From: Kitasatospora albolonga | Lineage (GTDB): Bacteria > Actinomycetota > Actinomycetes > Streptomycetales > Streptomycetaceae | DNA: 64,000 nucleotides | Assembly: GCA_002082585.1 (NCBI GenBank) | Contig: CP020563.1 | Location: 3,342,001-3,406,000 of the forward strand | Direction: 5' to 3' | Part shown: one piece after another, positions 53,651-61,506 of the stretch | Layout of the letters: each line of letters begins with the position of its first letter | How positions within the stretch are numbered: the first letter of the stretch is position 1 | Program-made: the position numbers and the translations under genes | Notes under the pieces: model-generated | The model's database searches: none | What the model was told of the DNA's origin: nothing | Seen by the model: only the letters and a program-made list of their open reading frames with translations

Positions 53651-54544
53651 CTACCCGCGTTCCCACAGCGCGGGGACGTTCGGCGGCTCCCAGCCCGTCA
53701 TCGACTGGTGTGCCTGCCGGCAGCGGTAGGCGACCCCGCCGTAGGTGACGCGGTCTCCCGCGCGGTAGGAGGTACCGGGCGCCCAGGTGCCGCCCGGCGG
53801 GTCGGTGGGCGGATTGGTGGGCGGATTAGTGGGCGGATCGGTCGGGCCGGGCGTCTGGGCGACGTCCAGCACGAAGTCGAAGCTGCCCTGGCGCCCGTTG
53901 CCGACGCTGCGGACGTTCATCAGCAGCCTCGGATCGAACAGGGCGTCGGTGTTGTTGCGCGGTTCGTTCGGGAAGTACAGCTGGGTGGTGAGGATGCGGC
54001 CTCCGGGTGCCTGCGCCTTCACGTGGATGTGGCGCGTGCGGCCCGGGTAGAGGCCCGGTACGACGGTGGTGAGGCTGAACGCCCCGTCGGGGCCGGTGAA
54101 CTGGTGGCCCCGGAAGGCGTACCGGGCCATGTCGTACGCCCCGTTGGTGTCGGCCTGCCAGAAGTCGAGCAGCGCCCCGGAGATGGGCCGGCAGGCCCGC
54201 CCGAAGACGTAGCCGCTCACGGTGAGCGGCACCCCGGGGGTTCCGGGTGTCACCAGGCTGTTCCTGCGCGGGGAGTTGGGCTTGAAGTACGGGCCCTCCA
54301 TCTGCGGCGGGGTCGGGTCGTCCCCGTCGTCGCACTGCGGGGTGGGGTCCAGGAGGCCGCCGCTCCCGTTCGGCGCTGCGGAGTCCCGGGCGAGCGCGAC
54401 GCCTCCTCCGGCGAGCAGAGGAGCCGCGCCCGCGACGATCGCGGCCTTCAGGAGACCCTTGCGGCTGATGTGCCGCCGGTCTGCCGACGCCTCGTCGGAG
54501 GCGTTCGGCTCATGGGGGGTTGCGTTGTCCATTTGTGGGGTCAT
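53651..54544 (-). CDS. secreted intradiol dioxygenase with C-terminal CBM5/12-type module
   Basis: A 297-aa exported enzyme. The N-terminus has a basic SRKGLLKAA followed by a hydrophobic signal (AIVAGAAPLLAGGGVALA), possibly Tat-dependent. The intradiol domain (about 70-225) contains the iron ligands: Tyr in DTNGAYDMARYAF, Tyr and two His in GLYPGRTRHIHVKAQ. A PTNPPTNPPTDPP linker leads to a module with GTWAPGTSYRAGDRVTYGGVAYRC and GWEPPNVPALW. This architecture matches a characterised secreted catechol dioxygenase-CBM of a cellulolytic Streptomyces that acts on lignin-derived catechols. Location downstream of the protease gene (divergence none; same strand) suggests joint use. Confidence 0.92.
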   Translation of the reverse strand: MTPQMDNATPHEPNASDEASADRRHISRKGLLKAAIVAGAAPLLAGGGVALARDSAAPNGSGGLLDPTPQCDDGDDPTPPQMEGPYFKPNSPRRNSLVTPGTPGVPLTVSGYVFGRACRPISGALLDFWQADTNGAYDMARYAFRGHQFTGPDGAFSLTTVVPGLYPGRTRHIHVKAQAPGGRILTTQLYFPNEPRNNTDALFDPRLLMNVRSVGNGRQGSFDFVLDVAQTPGPTDPPTNPPTNPPTDPPGGTWAPGTSYRAGDRVTYGGVAYRCRQAHQSMTGWEPPNVPALWERG

Positions 54545-54660
54545 GACAGTTCCTCGGAGTCCTCGGTGCGGGGAGGCAGAAGAGGTTCAGGAGGTTCGGT
54601 GACGCCGGATGTCCAGTGGGGTGGGTGGGGCAGGCGCCCCGGGTAGGACGGCGGCGGTGG

Positions 54661-54720
54661 TCAGATCCGCCGCCGTGGGGTCAGACCCGCGACTCCGTGG
54701 TCAGACCCGCTGCCAGAGCG
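54661..54720. repeat. 20-bp tandem units spanning the protease stop codon
   Basis: TCAGATCCGC, TCAGACCCGC and TCAGACCCGC recur at 54661, 54681 and 54701, a 20-bp period. The last copy contains the protease TGA. The repeats look like stepwise duplication of the 3' end. Confidence 0.55.
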
Positions 54721-56083
54721 CCGGGACGGCCGGCGGGGTCCAGCCGGCCTGCGCCGTGTGGGCCTGGAGGCAGCGGTAGGTCGCTCCGCCGTACGTCACC
54801 GTGGCCCCGACGGCGTACGAGGTACCGGCCGCCCAGGTGCCGCCCGGCTGCTCGGTGGGCGGCTGCGTGGTGGGCGTGTTGGTCGGGGTCGGCTGGCCGC
54901 CGCCGCTGGTGACGAGCGTCAGCCCGTACGCCTGGAGGGCCGGGAGCAGCGGCTGGAAGTACGTCGTACCGCCCGTGCGGCAGTTGCCGGAGCCGCCGGA
55001 GGTGACGCCCTGCGCCTGGCTGCCGGAGATGTACGAGCCGCCGGAGTCGCCCGGTTCGGCGCAGACGCTGGTGCGGGTCACGCCGGAGATGGTGCCCTCC
55101 GGGTAGGTGACGCTGGTGTTGAGCTGCTGGATCGTGCCGCAGTGCCAGCCGGTGGTGGAGCCGGAGCGGCAGACGGAGGCGCCGACGACGGAGGGGGTGG
55201 AGCCGGTGACGGTCACATCGCCGCGCCCGTAGCCGTTGACCAGGGGCCTCGGCACCCAGTTGGCGTTGGTGGCGACCCAGGCGTAGTCACGGCCGGGGAA
55301 GGTCGAGCCCTGGAAGGTGCCCTGGGCCTGCTGGTTGACGCCGTTGGTGGTGGTGCCGACCCGGCCGCAGTGGCCGGCGGTGACGAAGCCGTTCTGGGTG
55401 CCGCGCGTCACGGAGAAGCCGACGGAACAACGGCCTCCGCCGCCCATGTAGTACGCGTCGCCGCCCCGGATGTCCGCCAGGGCGCGGGGCTGCTCGGCGG
55501 TGCGGGCGACGGTGATCAGCTTGTCGCTGACCCCGGCGGCCTTCACGAACGCCTCACCGGCCCGGACACTCGTGGCGTTGACGACGACCCGGTTGGCCTC
55601 GACGTCGACGTACCAGACGGGCACGTTCTTCGGGGCCTTGTCCAGGGCCGCCTTGTCGAGTACGTCCTTGGCCGCTTCGAGCCGGTCCAGGCTGTGGCCG
55701 ACGACCTCGGCCCTGGCGCCCGCCTTCGTGATGAGCGCGGCCTCGGAGGCGTCGGTGGTGGAGACGGTGAGGTCCGCCTTGTCCCCGCTGACCCGGGCCC
55801 CGGCGTAGCTGGCGCCGAGGGACTTCTCCAGGCCGGTGACGATGGCGGCGGCACGGTACTCGCCCGCTATCCGGGTCTTCGCGGCCTCCGCGTCGAGTCC
55901 GAGGTCGCGTTCCATGGCGGCCAGCAGGCCGGGGGAGAGGCTGTCGGCGGAGACGGCCGGAGTGCTGGTCGCCGGAGCGCCGGCGGACGCCACTCCGTTC
56001 AGTCCCGCGATGGCGAGCGCACCCACGGCCACCGTGGCGGTGGCCGTGGCGAGGGCGCGTCTGCGGAGCGTGGTGTTCTCCAC
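54701..56083 (-). CDS. streptogrisin C-like serine protease with CBM
   Basis: A 460-aa secreted chymotrypsin-fold protease (S1E). A signal peptide (ALATATATVAVGALAIAGL) is followed by a pro-region (about 45-200) with two alpha-lytic protease prodomain repeats (LVxxxLDRLEAAKDVL). The mature domain has the triad His in VTAGHCGRVG, Asp in FPGRDYAWV, and Ser in EPGDSGGSYISG. After a Thr/Pro linker the C-terminal module GTWAAGTSYAVGATVTYGGATYRC is nearly the same as that of the neighbouring dioxygenase. The length matches streptogrisin C of S. griseus (SprC). Confidence 0.95.
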   Translation of the reverse strand: MENTTLRRRALATATATVAVGALAIAGLNGVASAGAPATSTPAVSADSLSPGLLAAMERDLGLDAEAAKTRIAGEYRAAAIVTGLEKSLGASYAGARVSGDKADLTVSTTDASEAALITKAGARAEVVGHSLDRLEAAKDVLDKAALDKAPKNVPVWYVDVEANRVVVNATSVRAGEAFVKAAGVSDKLITVARTAEQPRALADIRGGDAYYMGGGGRCSVGFSVTRGTQNGFVTAGHCGRVGTTTNGVNQQAQGTFQGSTFPGRDYAWVATNANWVPRPLVNGYGRGDVTVTGSTPSVVGASVCRSGSTTGWHCGTIQQLNTSVTYPEGTISGVTRTSVCAEPGDSGGSYISGSQAQGVTSGGSGNCRTGGTTYFQPLLPALQAYGLTLVTSGGGQPTPTNTPTTQPPTEQPGGTWAAGTSYAVGATVTYGGATYRCLQAHTAQAGWTPPAVPALWQRV

Positions 56084-56317
56084 GTAACTCTCCTTGTTTC
56101 AGGGGGGTGTCCGGTCCGGTTGGGGGTTGGTCCGGACCAGGGAATTGCCGACACCGTAGCCGCGGCCGGACGCGGCACAGGAGATCTCGTTCACCCCCTC
56201 CTCCCGCGTTATGGGGGCCTTTCCGGCGGAGGGCGGCCGGATCGGCGCGCACCTCCCGTGAAGGCCGTCTCCTCCCGTGAAGGGACCCGTCGTCTCCCCT
56301 TCGGTGGTGGGCCCGGG

Positions 56318-56323
56318 TAGGTT
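56318..56323 (+). promoter_or_regulatory. -10 box for probable leaderless phosphotransferase transcript
   Basis: TAGGTT lies seven bases before ATG 56331, with CGGCCCC between and no Shine-Dalgarno. This is the same arrangement as at folP. Confidence 0.4.
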
Positions 56324-56330
56324 CGGCCCC

Positions 56331-57020
56331 ATGCACACAGGGCAACTTCTGGGCTCGGGGCGCACCGCCGACGTGTACGAAATCGACGGCTCCTGGGTCC
56401 TGCGCCGCTACCGCGACCGCTCCGACACCACGGAGGAGCTGGCGGTGATGTCGTACGTCCGCGCCTTCGGCTACCCGGTGCCGCGCATCGGCCCGCCCGC
56501 CGACGGGGTCCTCCCCACCGACCTGGTGCTCCAGCGGCTGACCGGCCCGACCATGTCCGAAGCGCTGCTGGCGGGGGCCATGGGCGCCGCCGAGGGGGGC
56601 GCGCTGCTGGCCCGGCTGCTGCGCGAACTGCACGCGATCCCGCCCCGGGTCTCGGCCGATCCGCAGGACTGCATCCTCCATCTCGACCTGCACCCGGCGA
56701 ACGTGATGCTGACGGACCGGGGGCCGGTGGTGATCGACTGGTCCACCGCCACCGAGGGCCCGCCCGGCTTCGACCGAGCGATGTCGGCGCTGACCCTGGC
56801 CCGGGTGGCGCTCGACCCGGAGTTCCCGGCGCCGGAAACCCAGGCCCGTACGCTGCTGGCGGCGCTCCTCGCCGAGCTGGCCGAGGACGGGGGCGCCGAC
56901 GCCGCCGACCTGGACCGCGCCCGGGCCCGGCAGCGGGAGAACCCGTTCCTGACGGCGCCCGAACGCGGCTGCCTGGACGCGGCGGTGGAGATGGTGCTGG
57001 GCTGCTCGCCCCGGAGCTGA
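56331..57020 (+). CDS. aminoglycoside phosphotransferase-like small kinase
   Basis: A 229-aa protein with the APH/protein-kinase fold. The N-terminal loop is GQLLGSGRTADVYEIDGSWVLRRYRD (the Lys position may be Arg), the catalytic loop HLDLHPANVML, and the metal-binding Asp VVIDWSTATEGP. It resembles the short 'phosphotransferase' proteins common in Streptomyces; the substrate is unknown and antibiotic resistance should not be assumed. ATG at 56331 was chosen; the earlier frame is artificial. It is divergent from the protease gene by 247 bp, which contains the direct repeat CCTCCCGTGAAGG at 56252 and 56271. Confidence 0.87.
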   Translation: MHTGQLLGSGRTADVYEIDGSWVLRRYRDRSDTTEELAVMSYVRAFGYPVPRIGPPADGVLPTDLVLQRLTGPTMSEALLAGAMGAAEGGALLARLLRELHAIPPRVSADPQDCILHLDLHPANVMLTDRGPVVIDWSTATEGPPGFDRAMSALTLARVALDPEFPAPETQARTLLAALLAELAEDGGADAADLDRARARQRENPFLTAPERGCLDAAVEMVLGCSPRS

Positions 57021-57110
57021 GGGCTGGGGGGCCGGGGGCCGAACGCCCTGGAGCAGCTGGATCAGAGGGACTTGGGCCGGAGGTTGAAGGCTCTCCGTAC
57101 CGGAACCACC

Positions 57111-57137
57111 GGAGGTGCCGGAGGTGCCGGAGGTGCC
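57111..57137. repeat. 9-bp tandem repeat (GGAGGTGCC x3)
   Basis: Three perfect 9-bp copies end just before the stop of the PQQ-propeller gene (57140). They are in the 3' non-coding part on the minus strand. Confidence 0.85.
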
Positions 57138-57139
57138 GG

Positions 57140-58630
57140 TCAGAAGACGAAGTCGGGGCGCAGTGCTCGGATGGGCGGCACTCCGCCGGTGCTGTTCTCG
57201 GCGACGACAAGGTAACGGTCGCCGTGGACGGTGAGTTCCGCGGGCTCCTTGTATGTGAGGTCGGTCAGGGTGAGCGCCCGGAGGTGACGCCCGTTCATGG
57301 GGTCGATCCGGAAGAGCTTCTCCCTGCCGAGCACCCACACCGATCCGTCGCCCGTGGCGATGCCCCGCGTCTCGTCGTCGAGCTCCGAGGTCCACCGCCG
57401 TTCCCCGTCCTCCAGGGAGATCGCGACGAGCCTGCCGTCGTAGTCGATGAGGTGGCCGTTCCGGTTGGAGACGACGCTCCGGTCCCCCGGCTCGACGGCG
57501 GGGGCGATGAGCAGGCCCTCCACGACGACGGCGGCGGGCAGGGGCCGCGCCCCGAAGGTCACCGCCCGGTGGGTGCCGTAACTGCCGACGAGCAGCGTGT
57601 GGTCGCTCGCCCGGGTGGGGATGGTGGTGCGCACCGCGCCCCGGTCGTCGATGACCAGAACAGCCCGGGTGCCGCGCACCACCGGCTCCTCCACCCACAG
57701 GGTGAGCGGGTCGGCGGCCACCATCGCATAGCGCGTGAAGGGGTCCTGGACCGGCAGGGCGGTCCGGGTGGAGACGGCACCCGTGGCCGGGGCGAGCCGC
57801 AGGGCCTCCGCCCGGCCGGACTCCGGACGGGACGGGCAGTGGACCACGGCCAGCACCGTACGGAGGGCGGCGTCGACGACGGCGGGACGGCAGCCCTCAC
57901 CGGCCTCGGCGTACCACCGCTCCCGGCCGTCGGCGGCGGACAGACCGCGCCAGCCCGATCCGTCCTGTACGACCGCGACGTCCCCCGCGAGGGCCACGGA
58001 ACGGGAGAACAGATCGTCCGCGGAGAGCCCGGGGGCCTTGTCGCGGTGCTCCCACCGCGTGGTGCCCTCTTTCAGATCGAGTGCGGCCGTACGGCGGCAC
58101 GGCCGTCCCTCCGGCGCATGGCCGATGAGCCCCAGCCCGCCGTGGGTCGCGGTGCTCATGGCGCACACGGTGTCCCTGTCGGGCGGCTCCCACGTCCATA
58201 CGGCGGCGCCGTCGCTGATCCGGTACGCCGACACCAGGTCCTGCTGCGCGCGCACCACCAGGTCGGAGGTGGTCCACGTACCGACCGCGTCAGCCGCCCC
58301 CGGGCGGTCGTCCGGCACCGCCCAGACCTCCTCCGCCCAGTTGGACCGGTAGCCGACGAACATCGACGTGGCCAGGACGAGTCCCGCAAGCGCGCCGCAG
58401 GCACCGGCCCACCGCCGTCGGCTCAGCCGTGAGGCTCCGGAGAGGACGGTCAGTACCCCAATGAGCACGGCCAGGACCAGCGTGAAGAGCACGGCGAACG
58501 ACGGGCCGTCCATCGCCAGCAGCACGACCGCGCCCACGATCAGCCCGCCCGTGGCACCGGTCAGCAGCCCCAGCCCGAGAGCGGCTGCCCGCTGCGCCCA
58601 CACCGGAGTGCCGGAATCGGTCTTCTCCAT
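57140..58630 (-). CDS. membrane protein with PQQ-like beta-propeller
   Basis: A 496-aa protein. Three transmembrane helices lie in the first ~95 residues (AALGLGLLTGATGGLIVGAVVLL, SFAVLFTLVLAVLIGVLTVLS, WAGACGALAGLVLATSMFVG). The rest is a PQQ-binding-like propeller: VSAYRISDGAAVWTWEPPD, AALDLKEGTTRWEH, GLSAADGRERWYAE and LVAISLEDGERRWTSEL are blades ending in W-type tryptophan-docking motifs. No enzyme active site is seen. It may be a surface scaffold or sensor. The start ATG 58630 gives MEKTDSGTP. Confidence 0.85.
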   Translation of the reverse strand: MEKTDSGTPVWAQRAAALGLGLLTGATGGLIVGAVVLLAMDGPSFAVLFTLVLAVLIGVLTVLSGASRLSRRRWAGACGALAGLVLATSMFVGYRSNWAEEVWAVPDDRPGAADAVGTWTTSDLVVRAQQDLVSAYRISDGAAVWTWEPPDRDTVCAMSTATHGGLGLIGHAPEGRPCRRTAALDLKEGTTRWEHRDKAPGLSADDLFSRSVALAGDVAVVQDGSGWRGLSAADGRERWYAEAGEGCRPAVVDAALRTVLAVVHCPSRPESGRAEALRLAPATGAVSTRTALPVQDPFTRYAMVAADPLTLWVEEPVVRGTRAVLVIDDRGAVRTTIPTRASDHTLLVGSYGTHRAVTFGARPLPAAVVVEGLLIAPAVEPGDRSVVSNRNGHLIDYDGRLVAISLEDGERRWTSELDDETRGIATGDGSVWVLGREKLFRIDPMNGRHLRALTLTDLTYKEPAELTVHGDRYLVVAENSTGGVPPIRALRPDFVF

Positions 58631-58743
58631 GCCCTGCCCCCGTTCGCCCGGCCCCCGCCGACGGTGCGACTCTATGGCCCCCGTACCGCCAGGTCATTGC
58701 CCGGTTCCGGCAACGTCCCGGCCGTGCCGACTGCCCGTCGGCT

Positions 58744-58808
58744 CTGTCAGCCCTCTCGGCGCTGTCAGCCCTCTCGGCTCTCTTGGCCCTCTTGGCCCTC
58801 TTGGCCCT
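58744..58808. repeat. 18-bp and 9-bp tandem repeats upstream of the PQQ gene
   Basis: CTGTCAGCCCTCTCGGC occurs at 58744-58760 and 58762-58778. CTTGGCCCT is then repeated three times at 58782-58808. The block is in the 341-bp gap between the divergent PQQ gene and the ABC exporter operon. Nothing else was recognised between 58631 and 58900. Confidence 0.8.
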
Positions 58809-58906
58809 CTTCGCGCGGCCCGCACGGGAACGCTCCCGACGCAGGACCGCAGGGCCACAGGACCGGACCACTCCCCCCAGCCGCGCATGTCCGCATCGGC
58901 ATGCGC

Positions 58907-58936
58907 TTGACAGGCACACTCCCACAACTCCATGAT
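58907..58936 (+). promoter_or_regulatory. promoter of the GntR/ABC exporter operon
   Basis: TTGACA (58907-58912) is a consensus -35. After 18 bp, CATGAT (58931-58936) gives an acceptable -10 (A2 and T6). Transcription would start near 58943, inside the inverted repeat at 58935-58958. Confidence 0.6.
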
Positions 58937-58958
58937 TCCATTAATTGACTAATGGAAT
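58935..58958. promoter_or_regulatory. operator-like inverted repeat at the ABC operon promoter
   Basis: ATTCCATTA-N6-TAATGGAAT is a perfect 9+9 bp inverted repeat, AT-rich against the GC-rich background. It covers the predicted transcription start. The operon encodes a YtrA-type GntR protein, the likely ligand of this site. Confidence 0.7.
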
Positions 58959-58971
58959 TGAGGCGAGGCGC

Positions 58972-59916
58972 GTGGCAGACACGAGCACCCCGAACGGGAC
59001 TCCCGGCAACTGGGCACTGGAGGCCCGCGGCCTGAGCAAGCGCTACTTCGGCGGCTGGGCGCTGCGCGACTGCTCCTTCCGCATCCCCACCGGACGCATC
59101 TGCGGACTGGTCGGCCCGAACGGCGCGGGAAAGAGCACGCTGCTCGGTCTGGCCACCCGCCAGGTGCAGCCGACCGCAGGTGAGCTGCGTATCTTCGGCG
59201 TACCGGTCGACGACCCCGCCGTGATGCCGAGGTTCGCCTTCCTCGGCCAGGAGAAGCCACTGTTCAAGCGGTTCACGGTGGCCGACACCCTGCGGATGGG
59301 CGCCGAGCTCAACCCCGGCTGGGACGCGGCGGCGGCCGAGCGGATCGTCCGCTCCGGCCATGTGCCGCTCCACGCGAAGACCGGCGACCTCTCCGGCGGG
59401 CAGCGCACCCGCGTCGCCTTCGCGCTCGCCTTCGGCAAGCGCCCCGACCTGCTGCTCCTCGACGAGCCGATGGCGGACCTCGACCCGCTGGCCCGCGACG
59501 AGATGAGCACGCTGCTGATGGCCGAGGCCGTCGAGCGCGGGACCACGGTGGTGATGTCCTCGCACCTGCTGACCGAGCTGGAGGACATGTGCGACTACCT
59601 GCTGGTCGTCGCGGAGGGCCGGGTCCGGATGGCGGGCGACACCGACGCGCTCGTCCCGGCCCACACCCTGGTGAGGGGCGTGGCCCCGGACGGCTCCCCG
59701 CCCGCCGGGCTCGACCTGCACACGGTGATCGAGACCCGCGTCCAGGGACGGCAGTTCCAGGCGCTGATCCGGCCGAAGGGCCCGCTGCCCGACGACTGGG
59801 AGAGCGCCGAACCCTCCCTGGAGGAGGTCCTGCTCGCCCACCTCCGCTCACCGGACGCCCCCTCGCTCTACACCCAGGGCGCCCGCGTCGAAGCCGAAGG
59901 GACCCAGGCCGCATGA
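58972..59916 (+). CDS. ABC transporter ATPase
   Basis: A 314-aa ATPase. Walker A is GLVGPNGAGKSTL (about 45-57), the signature GDLSGGQRTRVAFALAF, Walker B LLLLDEPMADLDP, and the switch His VVMSSHLL. The C-terminal ~80 residues form a variable domain. GTG at 58972 (VADTSTPNGT) has GAGGCGAGG upstream. It is the first gene of an operon with a permease (4-bp overlap) and a GntR regulator. Export is inferred because no binding protein is present. Confidence 0.92.
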   Translation: MADTSTPNGTPGNWALEARGLSKRYFGGWALRDCSFRIPTGRICGLVGPNGAGKSTLLGLATRQVQPTAGELRIFGVPVDDPAVMPRFAFLGQEKPLFKRFTVADTLRMGAELNPGWDAAAAERIVRSGHVPLHAKTGDLSGGQRTRVAFALAFGKRPDLLLLDEPMADLDPLARDEMSTLLMAEAVERGTTVVMSSHLLTELEDMCDYLLVVAEGRVRMAGDTDALVPAHTLVRGVAPDGSPPAGLDLHTVIETRVQGRQFQALIRPKGPLPDDWESAEPSLEEVLLAHLRSPDAPSLYTQGARVEAEGTQAA

Positions 59917-60887
59917 GCACCCCCACCCTGACCGAGACCCCCACCGCGCTCCGGCCCCGGCGCCGCCTGTTGCGCGGGCTGCCCTGGCTCGTCGTACGGC
60001 AGCACCGCACCGCGCTCTCCTGCCTCCTCGGCCTCACCGTGCTCGGCGCGCTGTGGATCGTGTACCAGCGCCACGAGCTGGTCCAGCTGCTCGACGCGGC
60101 CGGCTGGCCGGAGAAGGAGGTCCAGCACCAGGTCCAGGAGACCCGGGGGTTCAGCTACGTCGCCTCCCTCCTCAGCGGCCTCCCACTGATCGTCGCCGTC
60201 TTCATCGGCGCCCCGCTCATCGCGGGCGACCGGGAGAACGGCACCGTACAACTGGTCACCACCCAGTCCGTCACCCGCCGCCAGTGGCTGATCGCCAAGC
60301 TGGCCTTCGCCTACACCCTGGCCCTGCTCTCCGGCCTGGTGCTGTCGGCCGCGTTCACCTGGTGGTGGGAGCCGCACCGCTCCTTCTTCGCCAGCAAGTG
60401 GATCGAGGGCGCCATCTTCGACAACACGGGCCCGGTCCTGCCCGCGTCCCTCCTCTTCCTGACCGCCTCCGGCATCACGATCGGCGTCCTGCTGCGCCGC
60501 ACGGTGCCCGCCATGGTCGTCACGTTCTTCTTCATGATCGCCGCCGGGATGGTCTGGGACGAGATCCGTATCCGCCTCGGCTCCACCCAGATGGTCACGT
60601 ACCCGCTGGACGGCGAACTCCCGGCCCGCCTCCACGACTCGTACGAGGTGGACCGCTGGGTCGGGAACGCGAAGGGGGACCTCTTCGGCTGGGGCTCCTG
60701 CGCCGAGGCGACCGAGCAGGCGCAGGACGCGTGCATCAAGGAGAAGGGCATCGTCAACCACGTCGTCGAGTACCTCGAACCCAGTCAGATGGCGGCGATG
60801 CAGTGGACCGGGGCAGGGCTCCTGCTCGCGGGGACGGCGCTCCTCACGGCGTTCGTCGTGTGGCGGGTGTCGCGCCGACCCCTGTAG
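59913..60887 (+). CDS. ABC transporter permease
   Basis: A 324-aa ABC-2-like permease with about six helices (about 40-58, 95-115, 140-165, 182-203, 208-226, 298-318). The IAGDRENGTVQLVTTQSVTRRQWLIAKL segment is typical of this group. An extracellular loop of about 60 residues contains two cysteines (GSCAEATEQAQDACIKE). Its ATG overlaps the ATPase stop, so the two are translationally coupled. The gene ends 76 bp before the GntR start. Confidence 0.9.
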   Translation: MSTPTLTETPTALRPRRRLLRGLPWLVVRQHRTALSCLLGLTVLGALWIVYQRHELVQLLDAAGWPEKEVQHQVQETRGFSYVASLLSGLPLIVAVFIGAPLIAGDRENGTVQLVTTQSVTRRQWLIAKLAFAYTLALLSGLVLSAAFTWWWEPHRSFFASKWIEGAIFDNTGPVLPASLLFLTASGITIGVLLRRTVPAMVVTFFFMIAAGMVWDEIRIRLGSTQMVTYPLDGELPARLHDSYEVDRWVGNAKGDLFGWGSCAEATEQAQDACIKEKGIVNHVVEYLEPSQMAAMQWTGAGLLLAGTALLTAFVVWRVSRRPL

Positions 60888-60963
60888 GGCGGTACGCGTC
60901 CCGTACGCGAACGGTGCGCATCCCCTACATAAAGTGTCGGCAATCGAACGGAAGGTGGAGTCC

Positions 60964-61359
60964 GTGGTCGTATTCCGCATCGACCGCCGCAGCGGAGTGG
61001 CGACGTACCTCCAGATCGTCCGCCAGGTCGAACAGGCCCTGCGCATGGGGGCCCTGGAGGAGGGCGACCGGCTGCCCACCGCCGCCCAGGTCGCCGCGGA
61101 GACCAAGGTCAACCCGAACACCACGCTCAAGGCATACCGGGAGCTGGAACGGGCCGGGCTGGCCGAAGTGCGCCAGGGTGCGGGCACCTTCATCACCCGC
61201 ACCCTCGCCCAGCCCCGGTCCGGCCCCGACTCGCCGCTCCGCACCTCCCTGACCGAGTGGATGCGGCAGGCCCGCGCCGAGGGGCTCACGGGCCAGGACG
61301 TCACGGCCCTGTTCCACGCGGCGTTCGCGACCGCGTACCCGGGCGAGGCACCGGACTGA
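60964..61359 (+). CDS. GntR-family regulator, YtrA subfamily
   Basis: A 131-aa repressor with the GntR winged helix (about 5-75): IVRQVEQALRMGALEEGDRLPTAAQVAAETKVNPNTTLKAYRELERAGLAEVRQGAGTFIT. Only a short C-terminal helical tail follows, as in YtrA-type regulators that control linked ABC transporters. GTG at 60964 has AAGG eight bases upstream; GTG at 60934 is a longer alternative. It is third in the ABC operon and probably binds the AT-rich palindrome at 58935. Confidence 0.92.
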   Translation: MVVFRIDRRSGVATYLQIVRQVEQALRMGALEEGDRLPTAAQVAAETKVNPNTTLKAYRELERAGLAEVRQGAGTFITRTLAQPRSGPDSPLRTSLTEWMRQARAEGLTGQDVTALFHAAFATAYPGEAPD

Positions 61360-61506
61360 CGGCAGAACGACCGGCGGCGGCCCCGGCACCGGTCCCGGCG
61401 CCGCGGGCCGGAACGGGGACGGTCCTGGCCGCCGCCCGCCCGGTCGGAGGCGGGGCAGTGCCCGCGGCTCCACCCCCGCAACCCCGCCCTCGCCCTCCGC
61501 TTGCGC

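Noticed and set aside
56331..57020. Antibiotic resistance gene
   Set aside because: Only the general APH fold motifs are present in a short protein; the family is broad and nothing points to aminoglycosides.
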